Source of the DNA: Pelomonas parva
Lineage (GTDB): Bacteria; Pseudomonadota; Gammaproteobacteria; Burkholderiales; Burkholderiaceae_C
DNA length: 64,000 nucleotides
Direction: 5' to 3'
Assembly (NCBI RefSeq): GCF_043555835.1
Contig: NZ_JBIGHV010000004.1
Location: 62,001-126,000, forward strand
A model generated the notes under the pieces. It was not told where the DNA came from. It ran no database searches and saw only the letters and a list, made by a program, of their open reading frames with translations. The position numbers were made by a program, and so were the translations under genes. Below, in pieces: positions 25,901-33,317 of this stretch; the first letter of the stretch is position 1; the number at the start of each line of letters is the position of its first letter.

Positions 25901-28900
25901 GCGGCCAGCACGATGTTGGCGTTGTTGCTGGTGACGGTGCCGTCCAGCGTCAGGTCGGCACTGGCGCCGCTGGCGTGCAGCGTGATTCCGTTGTTGGCCG
26001 TCAGGCCGCTGCTGTCCACCGCCGTGCTGCCGTTGGTTTTGAGGTCCAGGCTGCCCAGGTTGCCGGCGACGTTGCCCACGGTGTTGGTGCCGGCGGTCAG
26101 CGTGGCGGTGCCGTCGTAGCCGAAGCGCATGCGCGCGGCGTTGACCGTGCTGCCCGACGCCTGAGTGAGGTTGCCGGCATCGAGGCTGAAGAGCAGGTTG
26201 CCGGTGCTGGCCGTCACGGCGGACGAAGCGCCGAGCGCAATCGTGCCGTCATAGACGAAGAGCTCCAGATCACGGCCATTGGCCGCGCCGGACTTCAGCA
26301 CGCCGTTGACGTTCATGCCGCCGCTGCCGCCCGTGATCTGCAGGTGGGCATCCAGCGTGCTGGCGCCGCGCAGCATCGATGCCTGCGTGAAGTCCAGCGA
26401 ATTGACGACCATCGCGCCGCCCTGGCTGTCACTGCCAAGCTGCACCTTGTCAAAGCCCGAGCTCTGGTGGATGACGGCACCGACCTCGGCCGTCGTCATC
26501 GACATGCCTGTGCCGCTGGCCGCACCCAGTGTCATGCCGGCGGCAAGGTCGGCCGCAGAGACCTGCAGCGTGCCGGAGCCGCTGAGCTGGGTGTCGGACG
26601 CCAGCACCAGCCCGCCACCGACGGCGCTGTGGCCGCCGGCATACAGCTCGATGCGGTCCGTGACGCCGCCGCCCAGATGCGCACCACTGTTGAAGCGGAT
26701 GCCGCGGCCCAGGCTGCCGCTGTCGACGCCGTTGTTCTTGACCTGGACGAACAGGCCGCTGAGGTTGGACAGGCGGACGGTGCCGGCGTCGTTGCTGGTC
26801 TTGTCCGTGCTGTTGCGCAGGTCCATCCACAGATGGCCGCCGCCGACGTCCACGGACGTGCCGGCCGCCTGGCTGATGACGGCGGTGCAGGTGCTGCAGT
26901 CGTTGTCGACCACGCCGTTGGCCACGCTCTGGTTGGCGATGGCGGTGAAGTTGCCGCCATCGGTGTCGATGTTGGCGCGCAGGTGCACCGAGCGGCCGGC
27001 TTCCAGCTTCAAGTTGCCACCGGTGCCAATGGCCGACACGTTGATGTCGCGCAGCACGGTGATGTCGTTGCTGGCCTGCAGCGTGACGCTGGTGCCGGCG
27101 TTGAGCAGCGCGGTCAACGCGGCGGGCGTGATGACGACGTCCGCGCCGGTGTTGGCCGAGAAGCCCAGCGTGCCGCCGCTGAAGCCCACGGTGTTCAGGC
27201 CGCCGGTGGTGCCGGCGAAGAGGCTGCCGCCCCAGTTGCTGTTGCCGCCGCTGCCGTTGACCTGGTCGACCGTGGTGGGCGTGGCGCTGTTGTCGGCCAC
27301 CAGCGTCAGCCCGTAGGCGTGGCTGGCGTTGTTGCCTGACGTGGTGTTGGGCGCGACCCAGACCAGCGGCCGCCAGGCCACCTGCTCGGCGCCGGTGACC
27401 GCAGCGGGCAGCAGCGTGGCACGCACATCCGTGAAGAAGCTGTAGCCATCGGAGGCCGTGGTGGCCAGGCCGTCGGCGGCCGAGGCCGCGCCGATGAGGC
27501 TGTTGCGCCAGCTCACCGGGCCGGCCGCGCCGTGCGCGCCGGAGAACAGAGTCACGGCGCCCGCACCGTCGATGCCGCAATAGGCCAGGTTGCTCAGCAA
27601 CAGCAGGTCGCCGGTGGCGACGAGGTTGCCGCTGACGTTGCGCTTGAGCGTGATGCTCTGGCCGCTGACCGCATCGCCCGCGCTGCTGCCGGTCAGGCTG
27701 TTCGTGTCGGAAACGACCGCGCCGACACCCGTCTCGCCGTACGCGTGGCCGTTGCTGGCGTTGACCCAGGTGGCGGCGCCCGCGCCGGCCGCGGGCGTGC
27801 CGCTGCCATTGCCGTAGACGCTGGTCCAGTCCACCGAGCGCACCATGTAGCTGGTGGTGCCGCCGCTGCGCAGCACGACGACGCCGGGGTCGATGACGGC
27901 GCCGTAGGTGGCGAAGTCGTAGCTGGACAGGCTGCGGCCGACGTGGTCGCCCGCCGTGGCGCCGGTAAGGCTGTTGGCCGCCGTCACGGTGCCGGCAATG
28001 CCGCCGGCCGGTGCGAACGTGACCGCACCGACGCCGGTCGTCGCGCCGTTGCTCCACCAGGGGCTGGCGATGACGTGCCGCCCGCCGTCCAGCGCCGTGA
28101 TGCCGGACAGCAGGTAGTGCAGGCCCGTGCCCGGGTCGACCCAGGCGTTGTAGCCGATGGCATCGCCCGCTTGCGTGCCCACCAGGCTGTTGCTGCTGTT
28201 GATGCTGCCGCCAGCCGCGCCCGTGCGCAGTTGGCCGTTGCTGCCGTTCAGCCAGGTGGCGGCGCCCAGCGACGTGGGCGCGTCGGTCCGCGTCCATGCC
28301 GAAGTCTGCTGCCACAGCGGCGAGCCGATGACCGCATTGCCGTCTGCCAGCGCGACAACGCCACCCGCGCCCACGCGGTCGCCGGTGTTGTCGGACGTGC
28401 GGATGGTCCAGTCGTTCACGAGCACGTCGCCGCGCACGATCTGGTAGATGTAGTCGTTCGGCACGGTGAAGCCGAAACCGGCAGAGCCGGTGGTGCCGAC
28501 CAGGCTGTTGCTGCCGTCCACGGTGCCGGTGATGCCGGCGGTGCCGCTGCCCCAGGTGACCGCGCCGCGCTCGTCCCACCACTGCGGGTTCAGCAGCACG
28601 AAGTTGCCGTTGGTCAGCTGCGTGACGCCGTCCAGCGGCAGGCGGTACCCGAGCAGGTCGCTCGCATGGCTGCCCACCAGGCTGTTGGCCGCCGACAGCG
28701 TGCCGCCGCTGCCGCCACCGGCCAGCGCGCCGGTGCTGCCGTTGAACCAGCTCACGGCGCCGGCCTGGGTGGCGCCGGTGTTGTTCCAGCCCGGGCTGGC
28801 CACCAGCACGTTGCCGTTGCTCAGGCGCTGGACGATGGGCGTGCCGTTGTAGGTGAAGCCGGTGTAGAGGTAGTCGTAGGACTCTTCGATGGCCAGGCTG

Positions 28901-31900
28901 CGGGCCGGCGTGACGCTGAAGCTCTTGCCCAGCGTGATGTTGGCGCCGCCGACGTAGAACTGCCCGGTCTTGACGTCGCTCGACGTGCCGAAGGAGTACG
29001 GGCCGGTGGGCCGAATGCTGGCCGTGGTGACGGGGTCGCCGCCGACGGTGGCGTCGCTGATGACGGGCACGACCCAGTTGGTGTTGGGCAGGGTGCCCAG
29101 GCGGTCGCCGGCGGCGGTGATGGCGCTCTGGTTGACGTCGCTGTAGGTGTCGGGCGTGCTGCCGACCAGGCTGTTGCTGGCCGAGACGACGCCCGTCCGG
29201 TTGCCGCTGCCGACCCAGGTGATCGCGCCTCGGCCGCCGTTCCAGTAGGGGCTGATGGCGATGTAGTTGCCGTTGTCCAGCGTCTGGCCAAGCAGGCCGA
29301 GGTGGTCGCCCGTGGTGGTGAGCCGGTAGGTGGTGTCGGTGAAACTGATGCCGCCGCGCGTGGCATTCGCGCTGCTGGTGCTGAACACGTCGGCGACGCT
29401 GCCCACCAGGCTGTTGCTGGACGAGATGGTGCCGGCCAGGCCGGCGCTGCCGTCGCCCCAGGTGATGGCGCCCTTGCCGCCGTCCCAGCCGGGGCTGCGC
29501 ACGAGGAAGTCGCCGTTGGCCAGCAGGTCGACGGTGGCGCTGAGCACGGCGTTCCAGTCGCCCATGACCTTCTGCAGGTTGCTGGAGTCGTTGGTGCTGG
29601 CGACGCTGCGCTGGTCGGCGTAGTGCAGGCTGCCGACGTAGTCGCCGGCATGGTCGCCCACCAGGCTGTTGCTGGACGACACCGCGCCGCCCACGGCGTT
29701 CTGGCCGGTGGCGTAGCCGGTGCTGCCGGCCAGCCAGGTCACGGCACCGTAGGACACGGTGCTGGTGGCGCTGCTGCGGTTGCCCCAGTCGGGGCTGAGC
29801 ACGAGGGCGTTGGGGCGCAGGCCGTCGCCGTCCAGCGTGCCCACAGGCAGCACGCCACCGGAGCCGACACGGCTGCTGGCGGTGGTGCCGTAGAGGCTGT
29901 TGTTCGTGGACAGAGCGCCGGTGATGCCCACCGTGCCGGAGCCGCGCACCGCAGCGCCGCCGTCCACCGCGCCGACATCGGCGTTCGGCGCCAGCACGAT
30001 GTAGTGGCTGCCGGACAGCTCCGCCACGCCGGTGCCCACGCCGTCGCCTGCGGTAGCGCCAACGAGCGCATTGCTGGCGCTGACCGAGCCGGCCAGGCCC
30101 GTGGCGCCAGCCGCAAACGCCACCGCGCCTCGGCCGGTGTTCCAGTCGTTGTCGACAACGAGGTAGTTGCCGTTCTTCAGCACCTTGACGCCGGTGCTGC
30201 TGGCGATGGCCCGCAGGCTGGTCGTGTCGCTACCGCTGTAGATGCGGGTCGAGATGGGCGAGGTAGCACTGTTGCTGACGCTACCCAGCAGGTCGCCCAC
30301 GCCGCCGATCAGGCTGTTGCCGCTGCCCACCGCACCGCCCGTGGCGCTGCTGCCGAAGATGTTGCCGGTGCTGCCATCGACCCAGGTGACGGCACCGTTG
30401 GGGCTGTTCTCGAGGAAGCGGCCGACGGTCGCATTGCCGCTGTCGGCCCAGTAGGGACTGGCCACGACATAGCCCTGGCCGCCGCCCACCGACTGCACGC
30501 CACCGCTGGCGACGAAGTCGTAGCTGTGCGTGCCCACCAGGCTGTTGCTGCTGGAGACCGCGCCCACCGTGCCGCCCGCCGCGCCATAGGTGGCGGCGCC
30601 GGCATAGATGTTGGCGCCGTTCGTGAAGGTCGGGCTGGACACGGCATAGCTGCCGCCGGGCAGCGCGGTGAGCGTGCTGCCCACGGCGTCGCCCGACGCG
30701 CCCGGGGGCGCCGTGCGCAGGTTGTTGTTGCCGCTGTCCTTGTTGATGAAGGGCAACGACGAGCTCAGGCCGACAACGTAGACCTGCTTGCTGTTGCTGT
30801 CGATGTCCGAAGGCGCCTGGCTGCGGATACCGGTGCTGCCCACCAGCGCGGTGCTGGCCGACACCGCACCGCCGGCCGCCGCATTCGCCAGCGCACCGGT
30901 GCTGCCATTCATCCAGGCCACAGCGCCGCGGCCGTTGAACCAGTTGCCGGCCGCGATGGCGACGTTGCCGTCGGTCAGCTCGACGAGCTTCGTCGTGCCC
31001 TCCACAGCCACGCCGCCGTACACGTCGTAAGTGGTGACGCTGCCCAGGCGGTCGTTGGCCGTGATGGTCACGCTGCCGCTGGTGTTGACCGTCTCGCCGG
31101 CATAGACGTAGCGCGTGACGCTGTCGGTGTTGGCCGTGCTGCCCAGCAGGCTGTTGCCGCTGCCGATGGCGGCGCTGCCGCTGCCGGCCGCGCTCTGCCA
31201 GGTGATGGCACCCGCCGAAGCCGTGGTGTTGGACTGGATGGCGTAGGCGCTGGGTGCGACGACGTTGAACGGGTCGGTGACCGTGAGGCTGAAGGTGTTG
31301 ACGCCGCTGACCGTGCCGTACTTCGGGCTCAGTACCAGGTAGTTGTCGTTGCCCAGCACCTTCACGCCGCCGCCACCGGCCTCGTCGCCCGCGTTGCTGC
31401 CACGCAGGTTGGCCAGCAGCGCGCCACTCTGGCTGTTGAACAGGTAGACGGCGCCGGTGGCGGTCGTGCCGCCCGTGTCGGCCTTGGGCGCCGTGATGAT
31501 GACGTTGCCGTTGCCCAGCACGTGCGTGAACGTACCGAAACCGCTGGTGGCCGAGGCGGTCGGGTCCGCCAGGTCCAGGCTGGCCAGGGAGCTGCCGGCG
31601 TTGTCGATGATGATGTTGCGCGGGTCCAGCAGCAATTGGCCCGGGCGGCCGTCGCGGCTGCTGAGGTCAGCCTGGCCCTGGAAGACCAGGTCCTGCTTGC
31701 CCGACACCTCGGCCTGGCCGCCAGCACCGGTCTGCATACCGCCCCGGGCACTCAGCGCGCCGGCGAACAGCGTCTTGTTGTCGGACCACACCACCACCTG
31801 GCCGCCATCGCCATGCGCTCCTTTGGCGTCTGCGCGGAGCGTGGTGGATGCGTTCACCCCCACGTCCGTCGCATGGCCGATGTCCGCCTCGCCGCCCTGG

Positions 31901-33264
31901 AAGCCACCACCCACGCGCACCCGCCCGCCCAGCGTGCTGCCGCTGGCATCCAGCGTGGCGGCGCGCAGCTGCACGCTGCCAGCCGTCAGGTCGACATGGC
32001 CGCCCTGCCCGGCCGAAGCCTGGGCGCTCAGCGTGCCGGAGCTGTAGATGATCGAGCGGCTGTCGGCGCCGGTGCTGCCGGTCACCGCGATGCTGCCGCC
32101 GCGCGTGGCGCCATCGGCCGCGATGCCGGCCTGCGCCGTCTGGATGATGGTCTCGGCCTGGATCTTCACCGCGCCGCCGGCGCCCTGCGTGGACGACACG
32201 TCCAGCTTGCCCGACTGGCCCACGTAGTCGCCCTGCACCGAGATCCGCCCGCCGTCGCGCGCGGCGATGCTGCCACCCAGGTCCAGGTTGCCGCCGCTGA
32301 GCTGCACGCTGCCGCCCTGCGCCGAGATGCTGCCGCTGTTGTTCACCAGGCGCACCACGCCGTCCTGCTCCACCATCCGGGCGGCACTGCTGCCGCCGGC
32401 CACGGCCTGCTGCTGCAGCTGACGCGCCGCGCCCGCCGCAAGGATGACCTGGCCGCCATCGGCCACGATGGCCTGGCGGTTGTCGATCAATGTCTGGATC
32501 GTGGCGGCCTCGACCTTCACGCCCAGCAGCTGCGCGCCGTCGAAGTTCAGCGTGACGGCGTCACCGCCGGCCAGCGCCACCGTGCCGAGGCGCGCACTGA
32601 TGACGCCCTCGTTGCGCACCTCGGGCGCCAGCAGCGCCACATAGCCCGCTGCGGCGGCCGACAGGCTGCCCTGGTTGACGACCGCGCCGGCCACCGCCCC
32701 GCGCGTGAAGCGCGAACGGCCGGCCATGAAGTCCTCGTCAGCCAGGTGCAACGTGGAGGCGACAAGGCCGCCCACGTCCACCTGCGCGCCCTTGCCAAAG
32801 ACGATGCCGTTGGGATTGACCAGCATGACCTGGCCGTTGGACGTCAGCTTGCCGAAGATCTGCGAGACATCCGAGCCGACGACGCGGTTCAGCGCCACGG
32901 ACTTCGCGTCGGGCTGCTTGAAGTTCACCTGCGCCTGCGCGCCGATGTCGAAGCTCTGCCAGTTGATGGCGGCCTTGCCCGTCGTCTGGTTCACGTCCAG
33001 CCGCGCACCGCTTTGCTGCAGCTGCGCCTGGCCCTGCGTGACGACGCCACCCTGGGGCAGCGCAGTCGGCGCTGGGGGCGCCTGCTGCGCGAAGGCCGAC
33101 AAGGCCGCACCCGCCATCACCGCACCGGCCACCGCCCTGGACGCCCCCGAGCGGCCCTTGCCGCGGCCGCCGACATGCTCGGCCACCGCAACGAAGGCGC
33201 CGAGCGCATCGTTCCACACCAGCCTGAACGCACGATTCATTGCACCGGGACCACGAGCTTTCAT
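19987..33264 (-). CDS. Giant two-partner secretion exoprotein (TpsA) with YDG/MBG repeats
   Basis: 4,425 residues from the ATG at 33264, which has an AGAGG ribosome site; MNRAFRLVWNDALG at residue 9 starts an extended (ESPR-type) signal peptide. Residues about 60-180 form the haemagglutination-activity/TPS domain (NPNGIVFGKG, about residue 150), recognised by the partner transporter. A beta-helix with MEQD-like repeats follows to about 600. About 15 repeats with the core NSLVGS (about 700-1925) come next, then more beta-helix to 2616, 16 YDG repeats (2617-3992), three MBG domains (3993-4234), a Pro/Ala linker and a C-terminal Ig-like He_PIG-type domain (PAWLRIDAQTGRLEGVPP). It is probably a surface adhesin or filament. 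It lies 53 bp downstream of its TpsB gene, in one operon. Confidence 0.9.
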   Translation of the reverse strand: MKARGPGAMNRAFRLVWNDALGAFVAVAEHVGGRGKGRSGASRAVAGAVMAGAALSAFAQQAPPAPTALPQGGVVTQGQAQLQQSGARLDVNQTTGKAAINWQSFDIGAQAQVNFKQPDAKSVALNRVVGSDVSQIFGKLTSNGQVMLVNPNGIVFGKGAQVDVGGLVASTLHLADEDFMAGRSRFTRGAVAGAVVNQGSLSAAAAGYVALLAPEVRNEGVISARLGTVALAGGDAVTLNFDGAQLLGVKVEAATIQTLIDNRQAIVADGGQVILAAGAARQLQQQAVAGGSSAARMVEQDGVVRLVNNSGSISAQGGSVQLSGGNLDLGGSIAARDGGRISVQGDYVGQSGKLDVSSTQGAGGAVKIQAETIIQTAQAGIAADGATRGGSIAVTGSTGADSRSIIYSSGTLSAQASAGQGGHVDLTAGSVQLRAATLDASGSTLGGRVRVGGGFQGGEADIGHATDVGVNASTTLRADAKGAHGDGGQVVVWSDNKTLFAGALSARGGMQTGAGGQAEVSGKQDLVFQGQADLSSRDGRPGQLLLDPRNIIIDNAGSSLASLDLADPTASATSGFGTFTHVLGNGNVIITAPKADTGGTTATGAVYLFNSQSGALLANLRGSNAGDEAGGGGVKVLGNDNYLVLSPKYGTVSGVNTFSLTVTDPFNVVAPSAYAIQSNTTASAGAITWQSAAGSGSAAIGSGNSLLGSTANTDSVTRYVYAGETVNTSGSVTITANDRLGSVTTYDVYGGVAVEGTTKLVELTDGNVAIAAGNWFNGRGAVAWMNGSTGALANAAAGGAVSASTALVGSTGIRSQAPSDIDSNSKQVYVVGLSSSLPFINKDSGNNNLRTAPPGASGDAVGSTLTALPGGSYAVSSPTFTNGANIYAGAATYGAAGGTVGAVSSSNSLVGTHSYDFVASGGVQSVGGGQGYVVASPYWADSGNATVGRFLENSPNGAVTWVDGSTGNIFGSSATGGAVGSGNSLIGGVGDLLGSVSNSATSPISTRIYSGSDTTSLRAIASSTGVKVLKNGNYLVVDNDWNTGRGAVAFAAGATGLAGSVSASNALVGATAGDGVGTGVAELSGSHYIVLAPNADVGAVDGGAAVRGSGTVGITGALSTNNSLYGTTASSRVGSGGVLPVGTLDGDGLRPNALVLSPDWGNRSSATSTVSYGAVTWLAGSTGYATGQNAVGGAVSSSNSLVGDHAGDYVGSLHYADQRSVASTNDSSNLQKVMGDWNAVLSATVDLLANGDFLVRSPGWDGGKGAITWGDGSAGLAGTISSSNSLVGSVADVFSTSSANATRGGISFTDTTYRLTTTGDHLGLLGQTLDNGNYIAISPYWNGGRGAITWVGSGNRTGVVSASNSLVGSTPDTYSDVNQSAITAAGDRLGTLPNTNWVVPVISDATVGGDPVTTASIRPTGPYSFGTSSDVKTGQFYVGGANITLGKSFSVTPARSLAIEESYDYLYTGFTYNGTPIVQRLSNGNVLVASPGWNNTGATQAGAVSWFNGSTGALAGGGSGGTLSAANSLVGSHASDLLGYRLPLDGVTQLTNGNFVLLNPQWWDERGAVTWGSGTAGITGTVDGSNSLVGTTGSAGFGFTVPNDYIYQIVRGDVLVNDWTIRTSDNTGDRVGAGGVVALADGNAVIGSPLWQQTSAWTRTDAPTSLGAATWLNGSNGQLRTGAAGGSINSSNSLVGTQAGDAIGYNAWVDPGTGLHYLLSGITALDGGRHVIASPWWSNGATTGVGAVTFAPAGGIAGTVTAANSLTGATAGDHVGRSLSSYDFATYGAVIDPGVVVLRSGGTTSYMVRSVDWTSVYGNGSGTPAAGAGAATWVNASNGHAYGETGVGAVVSDTNSLTGSSAGDAVSGQSITLKRNVSGNLVATGDLLLLSNLAYCGIDGAGAVTLFSGAHGAAGPVSWRNSLIGAASAADGLATTASDGYSFFTDVRATLLPAAVTGAEQVAWRPLVWVAPNTTSGNNASHAYGLTLVADNSATPTTVDQVNGSGGNSNWGGSLFAGTTGGLNTVGFSGGTLGFSANTGADVVITPAALTALLNAGTSVTLQASNDITVLRDINVSAIGTGGNLKLEAGRSVHLRANIDTDGGNFTAIANQSVANGVVDNDCSTCTAVISQAAGTSVDVGGGHLWMDLRNSTDKTSNDAGTVRLSNLSGLFVQVKNNGVDSGSLGRGIRFNSGAHLGGGVTDRIELYAGGHSAVGGGLVLASDTQLSGSGTLQVSAADLAAGMTLGAASGTGMSMTTAEVGAVIHQSSGFDKVQLGSDSQGGAMVVNSLDFTQASMLRGASTLDAHLQITGGSGGMNVNGVLKSGAANGRDLELFVYDGTIALGASSAVTASTGNLLFSLDAGNLTQASGSTVNAARMRFGYDGTATLTAGTNTVGNVAGNLGSLDLKTNGSTAVDSSGLTANNGITLHASGASADLTLDGTVTSNNANIVLAAGRNFVNNKAANTGLSAPNGRYLVYSTTPTDTTEGMTGYSKHYAQSYAAGATPGYAASGSWFLYSTAPTLTVSVGAGSTIDYGTAGAVPGVNVAGFIDGDTQGSATTGALNFSTSSYTPSGAGFIPAGTYTVTLNGQGTFAADLGYQVNVTPGSSNFVVNPKAINVTGLSAAGKVYDGTTTAQVTGTGAIASGGATFNDGKALSGDTVSLSGTGAGAFADRHAGTGKSVTLSGLTLGGADAGNYTISAGSVTADITPKALDVSGLSVAASKAYDGNTAATPTGSGALLASQTAGAGSTADGKPYSLDTVSLTGTATATYDSAQVLLASQVQFGGLTLTGAQSGNYTLSFGTQAATISPKALTVTGTSVASRVYDGGLLAALSGGTLQGVVGGDTVTLTQAGSFLDKNAGTAKPVTAANSIGGGSASNYSLTQPTGLTADITPKALTVTGSVAAAKVYDGTVTAVISSGSLVGLVGGDTVTLTQAGSFADKNAGIAKAVTIADTLGGGDAGNYTITQPTGLTADITPKAITVTGSAVANKVYDGSTTAAITGGSLQGLVFGDTVTLAQAGSFADKNAGIARTVTIADTLGGGDAVNYTITQPGTLTADITPKAITVTGTTVAAKVYDGSTTAALTGGSLQGLVGGDTVTLAESGHYADKNVGATKAVTATSTLGGGDAGNYALTQPTGLTGTVTPKTITVIGTAVADKVYDGSTAATLVGGSLDGLVNGDTVMLTQAGSFADKNAGTSKVVTAADFLGGADAGNYALTQPTNLTGSVTPKTITVSGTVVADKVYDGTTIASLSGGSLSGLVNGDTVTLAESGQFTDKNAGAAKTVIATGTLSGGDAGNYQLTQPANLTAAVAPKTITVTGTTVVDKVYDGSTAAALTGGTLQGLVGGDSVSLTQAGMFADKNAGSNKSVTAADVLGGADAGNYSLTQPTNLSGSVTPKSVTVTGTVVAEKVYDGSTAATLVGGSLDGLVTGDTVTLTQAGAFADKNVGAGKAVTAANSLGGGDAANYALTQPANLTGSVTPKVITVSGTTVADKVYDGTTHASLSGGSLSGLVGGDTVTLAQSGQFADKNAAAVKTVTATDTLGGIDAGNYQLTQPANLTAAVTPKTITVTGTTVVDKVYDGSTAAALTGGMLQGLVGGDSVSLTQAGMFADKNAGSNKSVTAAGVLGGADAGNYSLTQPTNLSGSVTPKSVTVTGTVVAEKVYDGSTTATLSGGSVAGLVAGDSVTLNETGAFADKNVGAAKAVIATSALAGSDAGNYSVIQPTNLTGTVAPKAVSVTGTTVADKVYDGSTAATLTGGSLVGIVSGDTVALVEAGNFTDRNFGTAKAVIAANTLAGTDAGNYSVVQPTGLSASVSSRTVTISGTVAATKVYDGSTVATLSGGSVVGLVGGDVVTLTQTGHFADKNVGTAKPITVAGTLEGAAAGNYSISQPTGLAADIAPRSLTVTGLQAQDKVYDGTLAAQVSAQGVQWQGLVTGDQVLVNSVTGNFADRNVGQGKVVAVVASLGGADLGNYTVDVQPQSSAAITPRALSVTADDQRKVYGDADPTLSYRLTGLVAGDTGAATGQLDTATGAQATAGNHAITLGTLKLDANYRITQFVPATLSVDKAPLTLAFDPLTKVYGAAEPTATWTVSASQLKYGDSAAAVQVAGVSTATGAQATAGTHAISGQATAANYAVTVRNGVLTVTQAPLTLTADDKTKTAGEQDPALTWSLDASQLRYQDTAAVVQGAALSAPSGAGTPPGSYAIQISGASAQNYALTLVDGVLTVKPSPAVKSENLQTQVVQTPGDALANPSVTQPVLNAPLPAAGGTAMGPSGSLTVLGGGVAAPAAAPTNAAPAPDAVAAAAPSAPAAAAVDAGSTAAPTAARLVVLQPVTQLQPADIGRGFATDRLFSPPAGAQVTYSATLSDGRPLPAWLRIDAQTGRLEGVPPAGTGALDVQVVAQTSDGQAASARVRLGNAR
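20563..21288 (-). repeat. Three tandem MBG domains in the exoprotein
   Basis: The three units of about 79-82 residues carry KVYGDADPTLSYRL, KVYGAAEPTATWTV and KTAGEQDPALTWSL, followed by YGDS or YQDT and a C-terminal NYxxxxxxGVLTV strand. This is the MBG Ig-like fold. They follow the YDG array directly. Confidence 0.85.
21289..25416 (-). repeat. Array of 16 YDG-domain repeats
   Basis: Units 3 to 15 are exactly 84 residues (252 bp) each; units 1, 2 and 16 are 96, 101 and 87 residues. Each carries KVYDGST near its start, SGGSLxGLVxGDTV in the middle, FADKNxGTAK, then GGxDAGNYxLTQPxxLT and a final Thr-Pro-Lys. Unit borders (minus strand): unit 16 at 21289-21549, then 252-bp steps up to unit 3 at 24574-24825, unit 2 at 24826-25128 and unit 1 at 25129-25416. 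Confidence 0.92.
22306..23817 (-). repeat. 756-bp higher-order duplication of three YDG units
   Basis: Block 22306-23061 (units 12-11-10) and block 23062-23817 (units 9-8-7) repeat with a 756-bp period. Units 9 and 12 differ at only two residues (Thr/Met before LQGLVGGDS and Asp/Gly before VLGGADAG). Units 8/11 and 7/10 are also each other's closest matches. Unit 13 begins like unit 10, which suggests the duplication edge lies in it. Confidence 0.85.
27480..31170 (-). repeat. About 15 imperfect repeats with the core NSLVGS (FG-GAP-like)
   Basis: The repeats are roughly 60-95 residues apart. Each carries a strand with NGNYLVxSPxW, then GAVTWxxGSTG, then a VSASNSLVGS-type core followed by a GDxVG turn. 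Good examples lie near 29.2 kb (WNGGRGAITWVGSGN with SASNSLVGSTPD) and 28.7 kb. Spacing and order resemble FG-GAP/integrin-type beta-propeller blades; this structural reading is inference. The DUF5649 repeat family may be the database name. Confidence 0.7.
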
Positions 33265-33317
33265 GTCACACCTCTGAATTCGTCTTCAATCAGGCCAGGG
33301 TGGCGAGACGCGCGGGC

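Noticed and set aside
20242..27339. A 2,365-residue plus-strand open frame opposite the exoprotein gene
   Set aside because: It is the antisense shadow of the repetitive high-GC exoprotein gene; composition is low-complexity and no domain is visible. The minus-strand protein has clear TPS, YDG and MBG domains.
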